64,000 nucleotides of DNA from the NCBI GenBank assembly GCA_051251645.1, contig JBPOEY010000002.1:372001-436000 (forward strand). The letters are read 5' to 3'. This document shows, in pieces, positions 26,313 to 35,970 of the stretch. A program made the position numbers and the translations under genes. Position 1 is the stretch's first letter, and each line of letters opens with the position of its first letter. Below the pieces are notes generated by a model. The model did not search any database, was not told the DNA's origin, and saw nothing but the letters and a program-made list of their open reading frames with translations. This stretch comes from Litorimonas sp051251645. Its GTDB lineage: Bacteria > Pseudomonadota > Alphaproteobacteria > Caulobacterales > Maricaulaceae.

Positions 26313-26575
26313 AGGTCACAGTCTAATTCTGATAGCGCATTAACAGAGTTTGACTGTTCTCATTTTTAAAACGCTATAGCAATCCCTCATTACGAATGCA
26401 CGTAGGTCAGCGGATCATAACAAGGGTTTCCAGCCAAAAAACTTGGGGCTTTGCCAGGAAATTTTGAGGCGGCAAAACACGCCTATTTTGAAAGAAACAG
26501 CTGTTAATCTGTCCTGAAAGCCCTAAATAGCAAACCTTTAACCAATGACGTCGCAGTCTCTATTGAGGATATGTT

Positions 26576-29500
26576 TTGAGTTCAATTTCTAAAGATGAAA
26601 AATCCGAAATGCAGGTCTGTTGGATTGTCTTAGGAATGCATCGGAGCGGCACCTCAGCGTTTGCCAATGTCCTTCACAGCATGGGCGCCATTCCCCCCAA
26701 AAACCTTCTCCCGCCAACAGAAGAGAACCCTAAAGGTTATTGGGAGTCTAAAACTTTGATGATTCTACATGATAATATTCTGGCAAAGATGGATTCTTCA
26801 TGGAGTGACTGGCGCCGTCTTGACCTTGCAAACACACCTCCTAAATCGATTGAAGCCTTTAAAGACCAGATAAAAGTCTCTCTTTACGGCGAGTTTGAGA
26901 CATTCAACAACGCGCTGATTAAGGATCCGCGCATGTGTCGGTTTTATCCATTGTTCAAAGATATTTTGCGCGATGAAAATGTTCATGCTGCGCCACTCCT
27001 CATTGTAAGAAACCCTCTTGAAGTTGCGAGATCTCTTGCCGCTAGAGCAAATATGGGCGTCAATGAAGGCCTACTACTTTGGCTGCGTTACGTCTTAGAC
27101 TCCGAGAAGTTTTCACGGGATCAATCGCGCTTGATCATCACCTTCAAAGACTTGATGGCATCGCCTCTGTCGATAGAAAAGAGAGTCGTCGACTTTCAGA
27201 AATCCATGGGATTCCCCCCACTTAAGTCCTCGAAGCGCAAGAATGTTATAGACACGTCTCTGAGGCACCATACGCTTGATGGCATTGGCTCGATTGACGG
27301 AATATCAATTCCTGATTGGGTTTCAGAAACCTACGGCGCAATGCGAACGCTTGCTAAAATCGATGTGCCAGAAGATGCTAAAAATATAGCTTTTAAAACA
27401 CTTGACCGCATCTACCAGGAATTTTCCGAGCTTGAGACGGTATTTTTCTCAGTCATCGAAGAAAAAACTAAGAATTTGAAGTTGTATCAAGAACATCTCG
27501 GAAAACCTCCCTTCGGAGATGATAGCCTAAAAGCACTGCTCCATGCGCGCGAAAAGGAAGTTGCGCAAAAAACGGCACGGCTCTCCTCTCTCAAAGATTT
27601 AAACGCTTCGGTTACGCAAGAAATCGAAGCGTTAGCGACTGATTATCAAGAATCAAAAAAAATTAATGCCGGGGAAAAGGAAGAGCTGGAAAGTAAGATC
27701 AATGATCTAAATTTGATGAAATCGCAGTTAGAGAAGAGAATAGAAACGAAAACAAAAGCATTAAACGCCCTTGAGGCCCAACTTAAAGAGGGCTCTAACG
27801 TTCTGGAAAGTAAGGAAGCCTCCCTACAGGACGCTCTAAATCAACTTAATATAACGAAGAATGCTCTTTCAAAGAAAGAAAAGGCGTTAAGCACAGCCCA
27901 AACTCGTTTGAAGTCCGTCTCGAAGCAGAGCAAAGTTGTTTTATCTAAAGTTCAAGAAACCTTCCATGATGAACTCAGCACTCTAAAATCCTCACAGCAA
28001 GCAGATTTACGGCGAGCTAGAGCAGAACTTATTTTTCTCTCAACCCAATTAGAAAACGTAACGGAAAACAAGACTGCACTTCTAAGTGAAGTAGCCAAAC
28101 TAAAGGCTCTCACTAAGGACGCAGAGAACCCGAAGCTTGGTCAAAAGACAAATCTGGCTAAGGTGTTAGAGGTTTCGAATATAAAATTGTCTTACGTTGA
28201 CGTGCTAAAAGAAAAGCTGTCGGAACGGAAAATTCGAGAGTTCAACCTGTTCGACGATACCTTTTACCTCAACCAACTAACGGAACTGAATCTTGGCGAA
28301 GCTGAAAACCTTCTACAACACTATCTAAGGAAAGGTTTTCTACTCGGCCTAAATCCGCACCCGTTGTTTGATACGAATTGGTATCAAAATTCATATCCTG
28401 ATATTGCAGAATCCGGTATCAATCCCCTCATACATTACGTTAGGCATGGTGATGCCGAGGGTAGAGACCCTCACCCCCTATTCAAAACCCATTGGTTCAG
28501 AACAAATACATTGAAAACGCAGGACCTAAAGACTCCAGCACTCACTCAGTTTTTGAGCTTATCCGCCAATGAACTAACGAGCCCTCATCCAGCATTTAGC
28601 GTCGAAAATTATTATGCCACCCACCCTGATGTTAAAAAAGCAAAGTTAAATGCATTGCTGCATTACATGAGGTATGGCCACACTGAATTTAGAAATCCCA
28701 ATGCCAGTTTCCAAGAAGGTTGGTACAAAAATAAATACGGCGATCTTATTCCAGACGGTATGTCTGCATTAGAATACCACCTGCGCAGTGGTATCATAAA
28801 GGGCTATCTGACTCATCCTCTAGAGAATCGGGAGGGTCGCGAGCGCAATCAAAACCGCCCTCGGAAAAACATACTTGTTGTTGCTCATTCGGCCAGCGAC
28901 CGCATTTTTGGTGCGGAACGGAGCCTGCTCGATGTCTTGGCTTGCATAGACAAAGAGTCCTTCAACGTTATCCTCGCGCTGCCTGCACAGAACAATTTTT
29001 ATATCAACGCGGCCCAACAATATGTCGACGAAATTGTGTTCTACAGTCGTGAATGGTGGAACACGAGACAAGCGTTCAAAGAAAAGAATCTCAAGTTCTT
29101 TAAACAAACCATCTTAGAAAAGAAAATTGACCTCATTTATGTAAATACGATTATGCTACCCGCCCCTCTTAGCGTCGCAAAAAGCATGGGCCTGCCATCC
29201 GTTATGCATATTCGAGAGCTCATTGATCGTGACGAGGCCTTAAAAGATCATATTGGCCTTTCTTCTGAAGATATTGTCAAGGAGGTATCCAATGCGGCAG
29301 ATATTCTTATTGCGAACTCTATTGAAACAGAAAGCCTATTTCGTCATTCCAACAAATGTTTAGTCGTCCCAAATGCTATTAATGTTGATGGGTTTGGAGA
29401 GATGCCCCCGTTTTCGTCAGATGGAATGCTTCGGGTTGGGATGCTGAGCAGTAACATTAAGAAAAAGGGTGTCGATGAGCTTCATAAGCTTGCGATCGCA

Positions 29501-32050
29501 GCTGAAAAAGAGAACTTGCCGTTCATATTTCTCGCATATGGACCTGAAACGGATGATGTTCGCAGAATTAAGTCTCACATTAAATCTGTTGGCGGTCCCA
29601 GTAACTTAATTTTTCCAGGTTACGTTCAGGATCCCAAAGACGCCGTTAGAAAGCTTGATGTGGTTGTCAATCTCTCACTTTTTGCAGAGTCGTTTGGTAG
29701 AACAGCTGTAGAGGCGATGTCGGCGGGTCGGCCGATTATTGGCTATAATCATGGCGCATTGCGTGAAGTCATTGATCACAATGGATCGGGATTTCACATT
29801 CAGTATAAGCGACCGCAGGAAGCTATTCACTATCTGAAAAAATTCATAGAAACACCTTCCTTGTTGTCCGAAATGGGCAAAAAAGGGCATGAACGCGCTC
29901 AGACATACTACTCCTATAATACCCTCTCTCGAAACATTAATGCTCTATTTCACACGGCTCTGGTTGAAGACGTCGATAATTATCAAGACGTGTTTGAAGC
30001 CTTTTTGTCAGAGCCTGTCTCTGTAGAAAAAGGATGCACCTCGTCAATGGAGCGCCCGAAAGTGTCGGTTGTTGTTCCAAACTATAATTACGCGCATTAT
30101 CTTGAGGAGCGTTTAGGATCGATTTTAAGCCAGACCTATCTGCCGACAGAAATAATTTTTCTAGATGATTGCTCCCCAGATAATAGCTTAGAAGTTGCTA
30201 AAGAAATTCTTGAACGACAGGCAAATGGTGACAATCCTGTACCCTACAGAATTATCCCGAATGAAAAGAACGTAGGCGTATATCGCCAGTGGCTCAAAGC
30301 CGTTGAAGAGGCCAAAGAAGATTGGATTTGGATTGCAGAAGCGGATGACACGTCCCATCCCAAATTTCTTGAAACGCTCGTCAGCAAAGTCAAACCTAGA
30401 ACCAGTTTAGTTTATTGTCAGTCTCGCAAAATTGATGTGAATGGTGAAGAAATTTCTCCAAATAATTTTGCCCATACCAATGATATCAGTCCGACGAAAT
30501 GGATGTCGGATTATCAAGAAAATGGCGTGTACGAAGTCGTTAATTCTCTTGCTTACAGAAATTCAATTCCTAATACGAGCTCAGCAATTTTCCGTAAATC
30601 CGCAGCAAAAGGTATGGGACCGCAATTAACAACGTTCAAATATAGCGGCGACTGGTTCTTCTACTCATATTTACTGGCAAGAGGCGATGTAGGCTATTCT
30701 CGTCAACCTCTGAATAATTTTCGCCGCCATGACGGCGGTGTAACCCGTCAGCAATCTAAGACTTCACCTTATCTAATCGAACTCTCACGTATCCGCGAGT
30801 ATATTTGCAAGACGTTCCCTATTCTTCCGTCTCAGATTGAACGGCTAAATTGGTTTTTGAATCGTGACTATAAAATCGAGGGCGTCGAGAAAAACACCGA
30901 ATTTAAAGCCGCCGCTTTACATCTCGAAAATGCAAAACGCTACACAGAGACAAGAAAGCGAATTGCAATAATTACCACAAACAACGGGTCATATAACGGC
31001 GGGAGCGAGATGCTTTGGCAAGAAACAGCCTTGGAACTACGCAAAGAAGGGCATGACGTTCATGTCCTCATCAAGCGTTGGGTGCCGGAGCCGCCGCTGT
31101 TTAACGACTTGCAATTCGCAGGCGTGAAACTCTTTTTCAAAGATGACAATGGGTTCGACAAGCTTTTAAAGCATAAGCCCGACCTGACATTAATTTCAAT
31201 CGGGGATCAGGATGAAGGTCTAGAGTATTATCCGGCACTTCTAAAACAGAAACTGCCTTATGTTATCGTCAACCAATTGACTAAAGAAGCGCGTTTTTGG
31301 CACGTACGTGAGAAGAAAACTCTACCCGTCACGCTTGGATATCTGAATGCCGAGAGAGTGTTCTTTACATGTTGGAACAATCATCGCGTCATGGAAGAGC
31401 GCTTGGGCACAGTCATCCCAAATGCTGCGGTGCACTTTAATCCTTACCATATTGATCGAAAGAAAGTACCTCCTTACCCGCCCGTTAAGGACGGATATAA
31501 GATCGCAGTGCCATCAAAACTTCTCTTCATTCACAAAGGTCAGGATTTACTGATTGATGTTCTGAAACAGGACAAATGGCGGGATAGAAACGTGATATTT
31601 AATTTCTACGGAGCGGGACCGGATCGGGACAACCTCCAAGCCTTGATTAATAAGCATAGTCTTAAAAACTGCGTTCTTAAGGGACGTGTCGATGACATTA
31701 GCGAGATATGGAAAGAAAACCATGCATCTTGCATGCCGTCGCGCATGGAAGGGCTACCGATCATGATTGTGAGCGCCATGCTATCAGCACGTCCCTGCAT
31801 CGCGACTGATATTGGTGGTCATGCCGAAGTTATTTCTGATGGCGCCTCAGGCTTCATCATCCCTAATCCAAACGTATCAGACCTAGACAAAACGTTAGAG
31901 AGGGCTTTCGAGAAACGAAGATCTTGGCGAAAAATGGGTCAAGAAGCGAGACGTGACATTCTCAATTATTTGCCCGAAGATCCAATTGAGGACTTTGTCA
32001 TAAAGCTTAACGACGAACTGTCTTTATTGAACAAATCGAATCAAAACTAA
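26576..32050 (+). CDS. Giant multidomain glycosyltransferase: sulfotransferase-like, coiled coil, YPDI repeats, GT4, GT2, GT4
   Basis: 1824 residues. Order: sulfotransferase-like domain (13-250) with WIVLGMHRSGTSAF and LLIVRNPLEVARSL; coiled coil (about 315-515); five degenerate YPDI-type repeats (557-748), best copy LFDTNWYQNSYPDIAES. Next is a GT4/RfaB-like domain (765-1130) with LFAESFGRTAVEAMSAGRP, then GT2 (1162-1400) with VVVPNYNYAHYL, LDDCSPD and AEADD. A second GT4 domain (1460-1815) has PSRMEGLPIMIVSAML. It probably acts in the cytoplasm as a chain-building enzyme adding more than one sugar. The start is a TTG at 26576, backed by GAGG at 26565-26568, seven bases upstream; the first ATG is at 26609, where the N-terminus would lack the preceding 11 residues. 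The 263-base upstream gap holds no gene. Confidence 0.88.
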   Translation: MSSISKDEKSEMQVCWIVLGMHRSGTSAFANVLHSMGAIPPKNLLPPTEENPKGYWESKTLMILHDNILAKMDSSWSDWRRLDLANTPPKSIEAFKDQIKVSLYGEFETFNNALIKDPRMCRFYPLFKDILRDENVHAAPLLIVRNPLEVARSLAARANMGVNEGLLLWLRYVLDSEKFSRDQSRLIITFKDLMASPLSIEKRVVDFQKSMGFPPLKSSKRKNVIDTSLRHHTLDGIGSIDGISIPDWVSETYGAMRTLAKIDVPEDAKNIAFKTLDRIYQEFSELETVFFSVIEEKTKNLKLYQEHLGKPPFGDDSLKALLHAREKEVAQKTARLSSLKDLNASVTQEIEALATDYQESKKINAGEKEELESKINDLNLMKSQLEKRIETKTKALNALEAQLKEGSNVLESKEASLQDALNQLNITKNALSKKEKALSTAQTRLKSVSKQSKVVLSKVQETFHDELSTLKSSQQADLRRARAELIFLSTQLENVTENKTALLSEVAKLKALTKDAENPKLGQKTNLAKVLEVSNIKLSYVDVLKEKLSERKIREFNLFDDTFYLNQLTELNLGEAENLLQHYLRKGFLLGLNPHPLFDTNWYQNSYPDIAESGINPLIHYVRHGDAEGRDPHPLFKTHWFRTNTLKTQDLKTPALTQFLSLSANELTSPHPAFSVENYYATHPDVKKAKLNALLHYMRYGHTEFRNPNASFQEGWYKNKYGDLIPDGMSALEYHLRSGIIKGYLTHPLENREGRERNQNRPRKNILVVAHSASDRIFGAERSLLDVLACIDKESFNVILALPAQNNFYINAAQQYVDEIVFYSREWWNTRQAFKEKNLKFFKQTILEKKIDLIYVNTIMLPAPLSVAKSMGLPSVMHIRELIDRDEALKDHIGLSSEDIVKEVSNAADILIANSIETESLFRHSNKCLVVPNAINVDGFGEMPPFSSDGMLRVGMLSSNIKKKGVDELHKLAIAAEKENLPFIFLAYGPETDDVRRIKSHIKSVGGPSNLIFPGYVQDPKDAVRKLDVVVNLSLFAESFGRTAVEAMSAGRPIIGYNHGALREVIDHNGSGFHIQYKRPQEAIHYLKKFIETPSLLSEMGKKGHERAQTYYSYNTLSRNINALFHTALVEDVDNYQDVFEAFLSEPVSVEKGCTSSMERPKVSVVVPNYNYAHYLEERLGSILSQTYLPTEIIFLDDCSPDNSLEVAKEILERQANGDNPVPYRIIPNEKNVGVYRQWLKAVEEAKEDWIWIAEADDTSHPKFLETLVSKVKPRTSLVYCQSRKIDVNGEEISPNNFAHTNDISPTKWMSDYQENGVYEVVNSLAYRNSIPNTSSAIFRKSAAKGMGPQLTTFKYSGDWFFYSYLLARGDVGYSRQPLNNFRRHDGGVTRQQSKTSPYLIELSRIREYICKTFPILPSQIERLNWFLNRDYKIEGVEKNTEFKAAALHLENAKRYTETRKRIAIITTNNGSYNGGSEMLWQETALELRKEGHDVHVLIKRWVPEPPLFNDLQFAGVKLFFKDDNGFDKLLKHKPDLTLISIGDQDEGLEYYPALLKQKLPYVIVNQLTKEARFWHVREKKTLPVTLGYLNAERVFFTCWNNHRVMEERLGTVIPNAAVHFNPYHIDRKKVPPYPPVKDGYKIAVPSKLLFIHKGQDLLIDVLKQDKWRDRNVIFNFYGAGPDRDNLQALINKHSLKNCVLKGRVDDISEIWKENHASCMPSRMEGLPIMIVSAMLSARPCIATDIGGHAEVISDGASGFIIPNPNVSDLDKTLERAFEKRRSWRKMGQEARRDILNYLPEDPIEDFVIKLNDELSLLNKSNQN
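28244..28819 (+). repeat. Five YPDI-type protein repeats inside the giant glycosyltransferase
   Basis: Five units of about 37-42 residues, starting at NLFDDTFYL, LFDTNWYQN, LFKTHWFRT, AFSVENYYA and SFQEGWYKN. Each has the pattern F-x3-[WY][YF]-x-x-x-[YH]-D-[IV] with HY-x3-G-x2-E-x-R-[DN]-P in the better copies. Copies two and four are well conserved, copies one, three and five are decayed. The nucleotide sequence does not repeat exactly, so the units are old. Two further units form the small protein at 14233. Confidence 0.8.
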
Positions 32051-32104
32051 GTTTGATTTTGGAATCTATGGACACTCTCAAAGAGATAAGGTCTCATACT
32101 TCAC

Positions 32105-33544
32105 ATGGTATTTAGCGCTCCTATATTTTTGTTTGGGTTTCTTCCGTTCGCCCTGATTCTATATTACTTCTCACCAAAGAACTTGAAGAATGCCATTCTT
32201 CTAGTTCTGAGTTTGCTTTTTTACGCGTGGGGAGAAGTTTTTTACATTGGTGTAATGCTGGTATCGATTCTATCGAACTACATTCTCGGCCGACTTATAG
32301 GGCATCACATTGACGATAAAAGAAAAGCAAAACTCTGGATAGCGCTAGCTGTAGCCGTAAACTTAGCCCTTTTAGTCAGTTTTAAATACGCGAATTTTAT
32401 AGGTGGTAACTTTAACGCCTTATATAGCTTTTTTGGAACGCCAGAGTATCGATTAAAGCCCGTTCATCTGCCGCTTGGTATTTCATTTTTCACTTTCCAA
32501 GCCATGTCTTATGTTATCGACGTGTACCGGAGAGAGGTGACTGCCCAGAAGAATATATATAGTTTGGCTTTGTATATCTCACTATTCCCACAACTAATCG
32601 CTGGGCCTATTGTCAGGTATAAGGACATTGTCGATCAAATATTCTATCGTGAACATTCAGTCGATTTATTTGCGAATGGTGTACGCCGGTTTATTTATGG
32701 CCTATCCAAAAAGGTGCTGATCGCCAACGCTCTTGGTCAAGTCGCCGACCAAATATTCAGTATGACAGGATCAGACCTTACAATGCCGTTGGCATGGATC
32801 GGAATTCTTGCCTATTCACTTCAAATATATTTCGACTTTTCGGGATATTCCGACATGGCGATCGGTCTCGGAATGATGTTCGGATTTAAGTTTTTAGAAA
32901 ACTTCAACTACCCATATATTTCAAAATCGATCCAAGACTTCTGGCGACGTTGGCACATTTCACTCTCTACATGGTTCCGAGATTACGTCTATATCTCGCT
33001 CGGCGGAAACAGAATTTCTCCCGCTCGAACTTACTTTAATTTACTCGCGGTGTTTACGCTCACGGGGTTTTGGCATGGGGCCAGTTGGAATTTCTTAGTT
33101 TGGGGTTTATTCCATGGATTCTTCATCATTATCGAGCGTGTTGGACTGGGTGCCATATTGAAAAAACTATGGGCACCATTTGCCCACTTCTATCTGCTAC
33201 TTGTCGTTATGATTGGGTGGGTCTTATTCCGTGCAGAAAACCTTACACATGGCTTAGACTACCTCTACGCCATGTTTGATGTTTCTAATATTGAAACGTC
33301 CGCCTTGGACTACGCCCGCATTCTCTCCTCTGAAGTATATTGGGCCTTCGCGGTAGGCATTATTCTTTCTATACCCGTCTTCCCAAAAACGCTGAGTGTT
33401 TTACAACGAGGAATTGGACATACCAGTGTAGGGAGAATGACTATCCAATATGGCGGGATCATTCTACTGATGAGCCTAATGACACTGTGCATGATGAAAG
33501 CCGGGGCTTCGACCTATAATCCATTTATTTACTTTAGGTTTTAG
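32105..33544 (+). CDS. MBOAT O-acyltransferase, AlgI-like
   Basis: 479 residues, multi-span membrane protein of the MBOAT family, in the AlgI/DltB group that moves acetyl groups across the membrane for polysaccharide O-acetylation. Visible motifs are LPLGISFFTFQAMSYVIDVY (122-141), FPQLIAGPIVRY (161-172), DFWRRWHISLSTWFRDYVY (278-296, His284) and TGFWHGASWNFLVWG (320-334) with the catalytic His324. The next gene, 2 bases away, is the matching AlgX/AlgJ-like periplasmic transferase. Together they would acetylate the exported polymer. It starts 54 bases after the giant glycosyltransferase. Confidence 0.93.
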   Translation: MVFSAPIFLFGFLPFALILYYFSPKNLKNAILLVLSLLFYAWGEVFYIGVMLVSILSNYILGRLIGHHIDDKRKAKLWIALAVAVNLALLVSFKYANFIGGNFNALYSFFGTPEYRLKPVHLPLGISFFTFQAMSYVIDVYRREVTAQKNIYSLALYISLFPQLIAGPIVRYKDIVDQIFYREHSVDLFANGVRRFIYGLSKKVLIANALGQVADQIFSMTGSDLTMPLAWIGILAYSLQIYFDFSGYSDMAIGLGMMFGFKFLENFNYPYISKSIQDFWRRWHISLSTWFRDYVYISLGGNRISPARTYFNLLAVFTLTGFWHGASWNFLVWGLFHGFFIIIERVGLGAILKKLWAPFAHFYLLLVVMIGWVLFRAENLTHGLDYLYAMFDVSNIETSALDYARILSSEVYWAFAVGIILSIPVFPKTLSVLQRGIGHTSVGRMTIQYGGIILLMSLMTLCMMKAGASTYNPFIYFRF

Positions 33545-33546
33545 AC

Positions 33547-34755
33547 ATGACTAAAGAACTTGAAAACATGCCCCCTCTAACGTCCAAAAACCTTGGGAAG
33601 CTGGGGCGTGTGCATAATTTAATCCTTGTGTCCCTATTCGCGCTTGCAGTTGGTTTGCCCTTCGGGTTTTCAATCGTGGATCGGAACAAGGAAGTATCAG
33701 TTACAGAAAGACGGAAGCTGGAAACAATGCCAGCACTTCCACAAGATGCATCTACAGCCCTTGCTTTTCCCGATCAATTCAATGCGTATTTCGCTGACCA
33801 CTTTGGTTTTCGCGACCCTTTAGTCAATGGCTACAATATTGGAAAATACCTTATTGGTGATGTTGCCTCAGATAACGTTATGCGAGGTAAGGAAGGTTGG
33901 CTCTACATAGGTTCGCCTAAATCCGGTAACATATACGAAACTTCTATAGACTCGATCCTTAACCAAACACTTTATGACGACGCCATGCTCAAAGCGACTG
34001 CAAAATCACTCCTTGCAAAGAGGGATTGGCTAGAATCCCGTGGTATAGAATATATATTTGTCGCTATCCCTGAAAAACATACGGTCTACCCTGAGTATCT
34101 TCCCGATTATGCGGCACGACCGACAGGGCCTAATGCCTATGATCAGATAGTCTCCTATCTACAGGAAAATACTGACCTGACAGTTGTCGACTTAAAGCCC
34201 CCTCTCCTTGAGGCAAAAAAGGATGCACAAGTCTATTTCCGAACAGATACGCATTGGAACCATAATGGCGCAGCCATTGGCTTTGAAAAGATATCTCAAA
34301 CCATAAAACAAGTGTTGCCCAACAAAGACATAACATTACCTGCGGAATTCGTTAAACACACGCCTTTCAGAGGGGACCTTTCAAATATGATTGGTTTCCC
34401 AGATTATGACACCTTAAATCCCAAGCCAAAATTTTCTGTGCCCTGCAATTTTGAAGAGCTAAAATTTGATGAACCCGTGACAATACACTCAGCTACGCTT
34501 TGTCCGAAGGCCAATAAGAGTGTATTGGTCTTTCATGACTCCTTCTTTGGAGCCCTAAAATCGTATTTTTCTGAAAATTTTGCGAGAGCCGAATATTTTA
34601 GATCTAACATTCGATACGACGACATATCGGAACAAATTGATGTTGCAAACCCTGACTTAGTTATCGAACAAATGGTAGAGCGTCGGTTCGTCAATGGGAT
34701 CCAAATGTTTCGAGGATTTGAAGTTGATAACAAAGCTGAGAAGAAATCTAACTGA
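33547..34755 (+). CDS. AlgX/AlgJ-like SGNH acetyltransferase
   Basis: 402 residues. One N-terminal membrane segment (about 25-43, LILVSLFALAVGLPFGFSI) anchors a periplasmic SGNH-like domain. The Asp234-x-His236 dyad lies in FRTDTHWNHNGA, and the nucleophile is Ser332 in VFHDSFFGAL, the pattern of AlgJ/AlgX/DHHW proteins. It would accept acetyl from the AlgI-like partner and transfer it to the polysaccharide. The Cys300...Cys319 pair may form a disulfide. It overlaps no gene and ends the block. Confidence 0.9.
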   Translation: MTKELENMPPLTSKNLGKLGRVHNLILVSLFALAVGLPFGFSIVDRNKEVSVTERRKLETMPALPQDASTALAFPDQFNAYFADHFGFRDPLVNGYNIGKYLIGDVASDNVMRGKEGWLYIGSPKSGNIYETSIDSILNQTLYDDAMLKATAKSLLAKRDWLESRGIEYIFVAIPEKHTVYPEYLPDYAARPTGPNAYDQIVSYLQENTDLTVVDLKPPLLEAKKDAQVYFRTDTHWNHNGAAIGFEKISQTIKQVLPNKDITLPAEFVKHTPFRGDLSNMIGFPDYDTLNPKPKFSVPCNFEELKFDEPVTIHSATLCPKANKSVLVFHDSFFGALKSYFSENFARAEYFRSNIRYDDISEQIDVANPDLVIEQMVERRFVNGIQMFRGFEVDNKAEKKSN

Positions 34756-34789
34756 CCCATATACGTCTAATTTCAAATCCAACATATTT

Positions 34790-34827
34790 GAGCGGGCAAT
34801 CCATATTTGATAGACCGCCTGTTTTTT
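34790..34827 (+). terminator. Possible terminator between convergent genes
   Basis: AGCGGG near 34791 can pair, with a bulge, with CCGCCT near 34815, followed by a run of six T at 34822-34827. It lies between the convergent O-acetylation and lipoprotein genes. The stem is imperfect, so confidence is low. Confidence 0.3.
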
Positions 34828-34939
34828 ATGCCGTCATGCACAAAGCTGGGCTTTTAATATTGATTCGCCCGATCTAGAATATCTTACTCTCGACCGAGTA
34901 GGATCACATAATCTAATGCAACCGCGATTAGATTTTATT

Positions 34940-35644
34940 TTAGTCGCAAGTTTTCACCTCAAATCCGTAAACATCTGGCAATTCTCGATTTGTCGCACGG
35001 ATGGTTATTGTCTCAGACTGCGAAGGCAGCTCAAAAGACGCGACGCGCTTTTCGTCTCCAGTCACGGGCATAGAGCTGTTTTTAAACGCGGCGCCGTTAA
35101 AAGACAGGAAGATAGAGTTCTTGTTACCTGCATCTGCTTTGTAAGTTACAAAAAGACAAGCAGGGGCAGAAGGGGCAGGCGCCTGGAAGATCGTATAGAA
35201 ACTTACCAAGCTACCACCCTCTGTTAGCCCAGATCCCGCAATGTGAGGCAGTTCCGAAATTGGTAGAAAAGTATTATTATCCACGAGAATTGATCGCGTG
35301 ACCCCAGCGTTTGCGACTGAGCCGCCGGCCGTTAAATTTGTGATCCCATTTGTATTGAAGGCACATGTCACTGGCGTCACACCGTCTGCGGTAGTAAAAT
35401 CAAAGCTATATTCGGTTTCACTTTCGCTCGTGACGACCATATCGGTGCTAGCCGCTATATCTCTGACCTTAATTTCTGCTGCATACTTACACGCCTCAAA
35501 GGGCGATAACTTACGCCTTTGCACAACCTCTACAGATGGAGTTTCGACCAAATTTTTGGTCTCTATGGGTGTAGAATTATCAATTTTTTCGCAAGCCGCG
35601 AGAACCATGAAACAAGTCCCAGCCAAGAGAATTTTTTTGAACAT
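34940..35644 (-). CDS. Putative lipoprotein of unknown function
   Basis: 234 residues with a lipoprotein signal peptide: MFKKILLAGTCFMVLAAC, with the lipobox LAAC at residues 15-18. The rest is hydrophilic and rich in Thr and Ser, with beta-strand-like segments; no catalytic motif is seen. One cysteine pair could form near the end (CLFVTYK and the C-terminal KTCD). I do not recognise the family. It is expected in the periplasm or on the outer membrane, attached through the N-terminal cysteine. It is alone on the minus strand between two plus-strand groups. Confidence 0.75.
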   Translation of the reverse strand: MFKKILLAGTCFMVLAACEKIDNSTPIETKNLVETPSVEVVQRRKLSPFEACKYAAEIKVRDIAASTDMVVTSESETEYSFDFTTADGVTPVTCAFNTNGITNLTAGGSVANAGVTRSILVDNNTFLPISELPHIAGSGLTEGGSLVSFYTIFQAPAPSAPACLFVTYKADAGNKNSIFLSFNGAAFKNSSMPVTGDEKRVASFELPSQSETITIRATNRELPDVYGFEVKTCD

Positions 35645-35970
35645 TTGAGTGTAGTCTCCAGTTTCGTTTTAGCGCCATTCGCATCCAAGTTAAGCCGCGT
35701 CGATACAGGATGTGCCCCTAACACATAGTTTTCAAAAACATCACCTGTAATTTAACTGCCTTAAGCGCCCATATCATGCGAGCGAAACGCCACTTAAGCC
35801 AAGTCCCTGCTCAACTGTTTAATCCAAGATTTGAAGCCTGACAACAAACCTAAACCCCGCAAAGAGCCGACTATCGACATTTGAAAGTTTATTGAAAGGT
35901 TTGACCCCTGCGCTTTACATCAATAAACGACCCCAGCGCTTCCAGTACATATTTTCGGAACTAGGGTATT
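35645..35970. other. Intergenic region upstream of the HAD-UbiA gene
   Basis: 326 bases without a recognisable gene or RNA. It must hold divergent promoters of the lipoprotein and HAD-UbiA genes. TTGACC at about 35898 followed 17 bases later by TAAACG is a weak promoter-like pair. Confidence 0.3.

Noticed and set aside
34916..35227. Plus-strand 103-codon frame opposite the lipoprotein
   Set aside because: The minus-strand frame has a proper lipoprotein signal and lipobox, while this one is Arg-rich and structureless.
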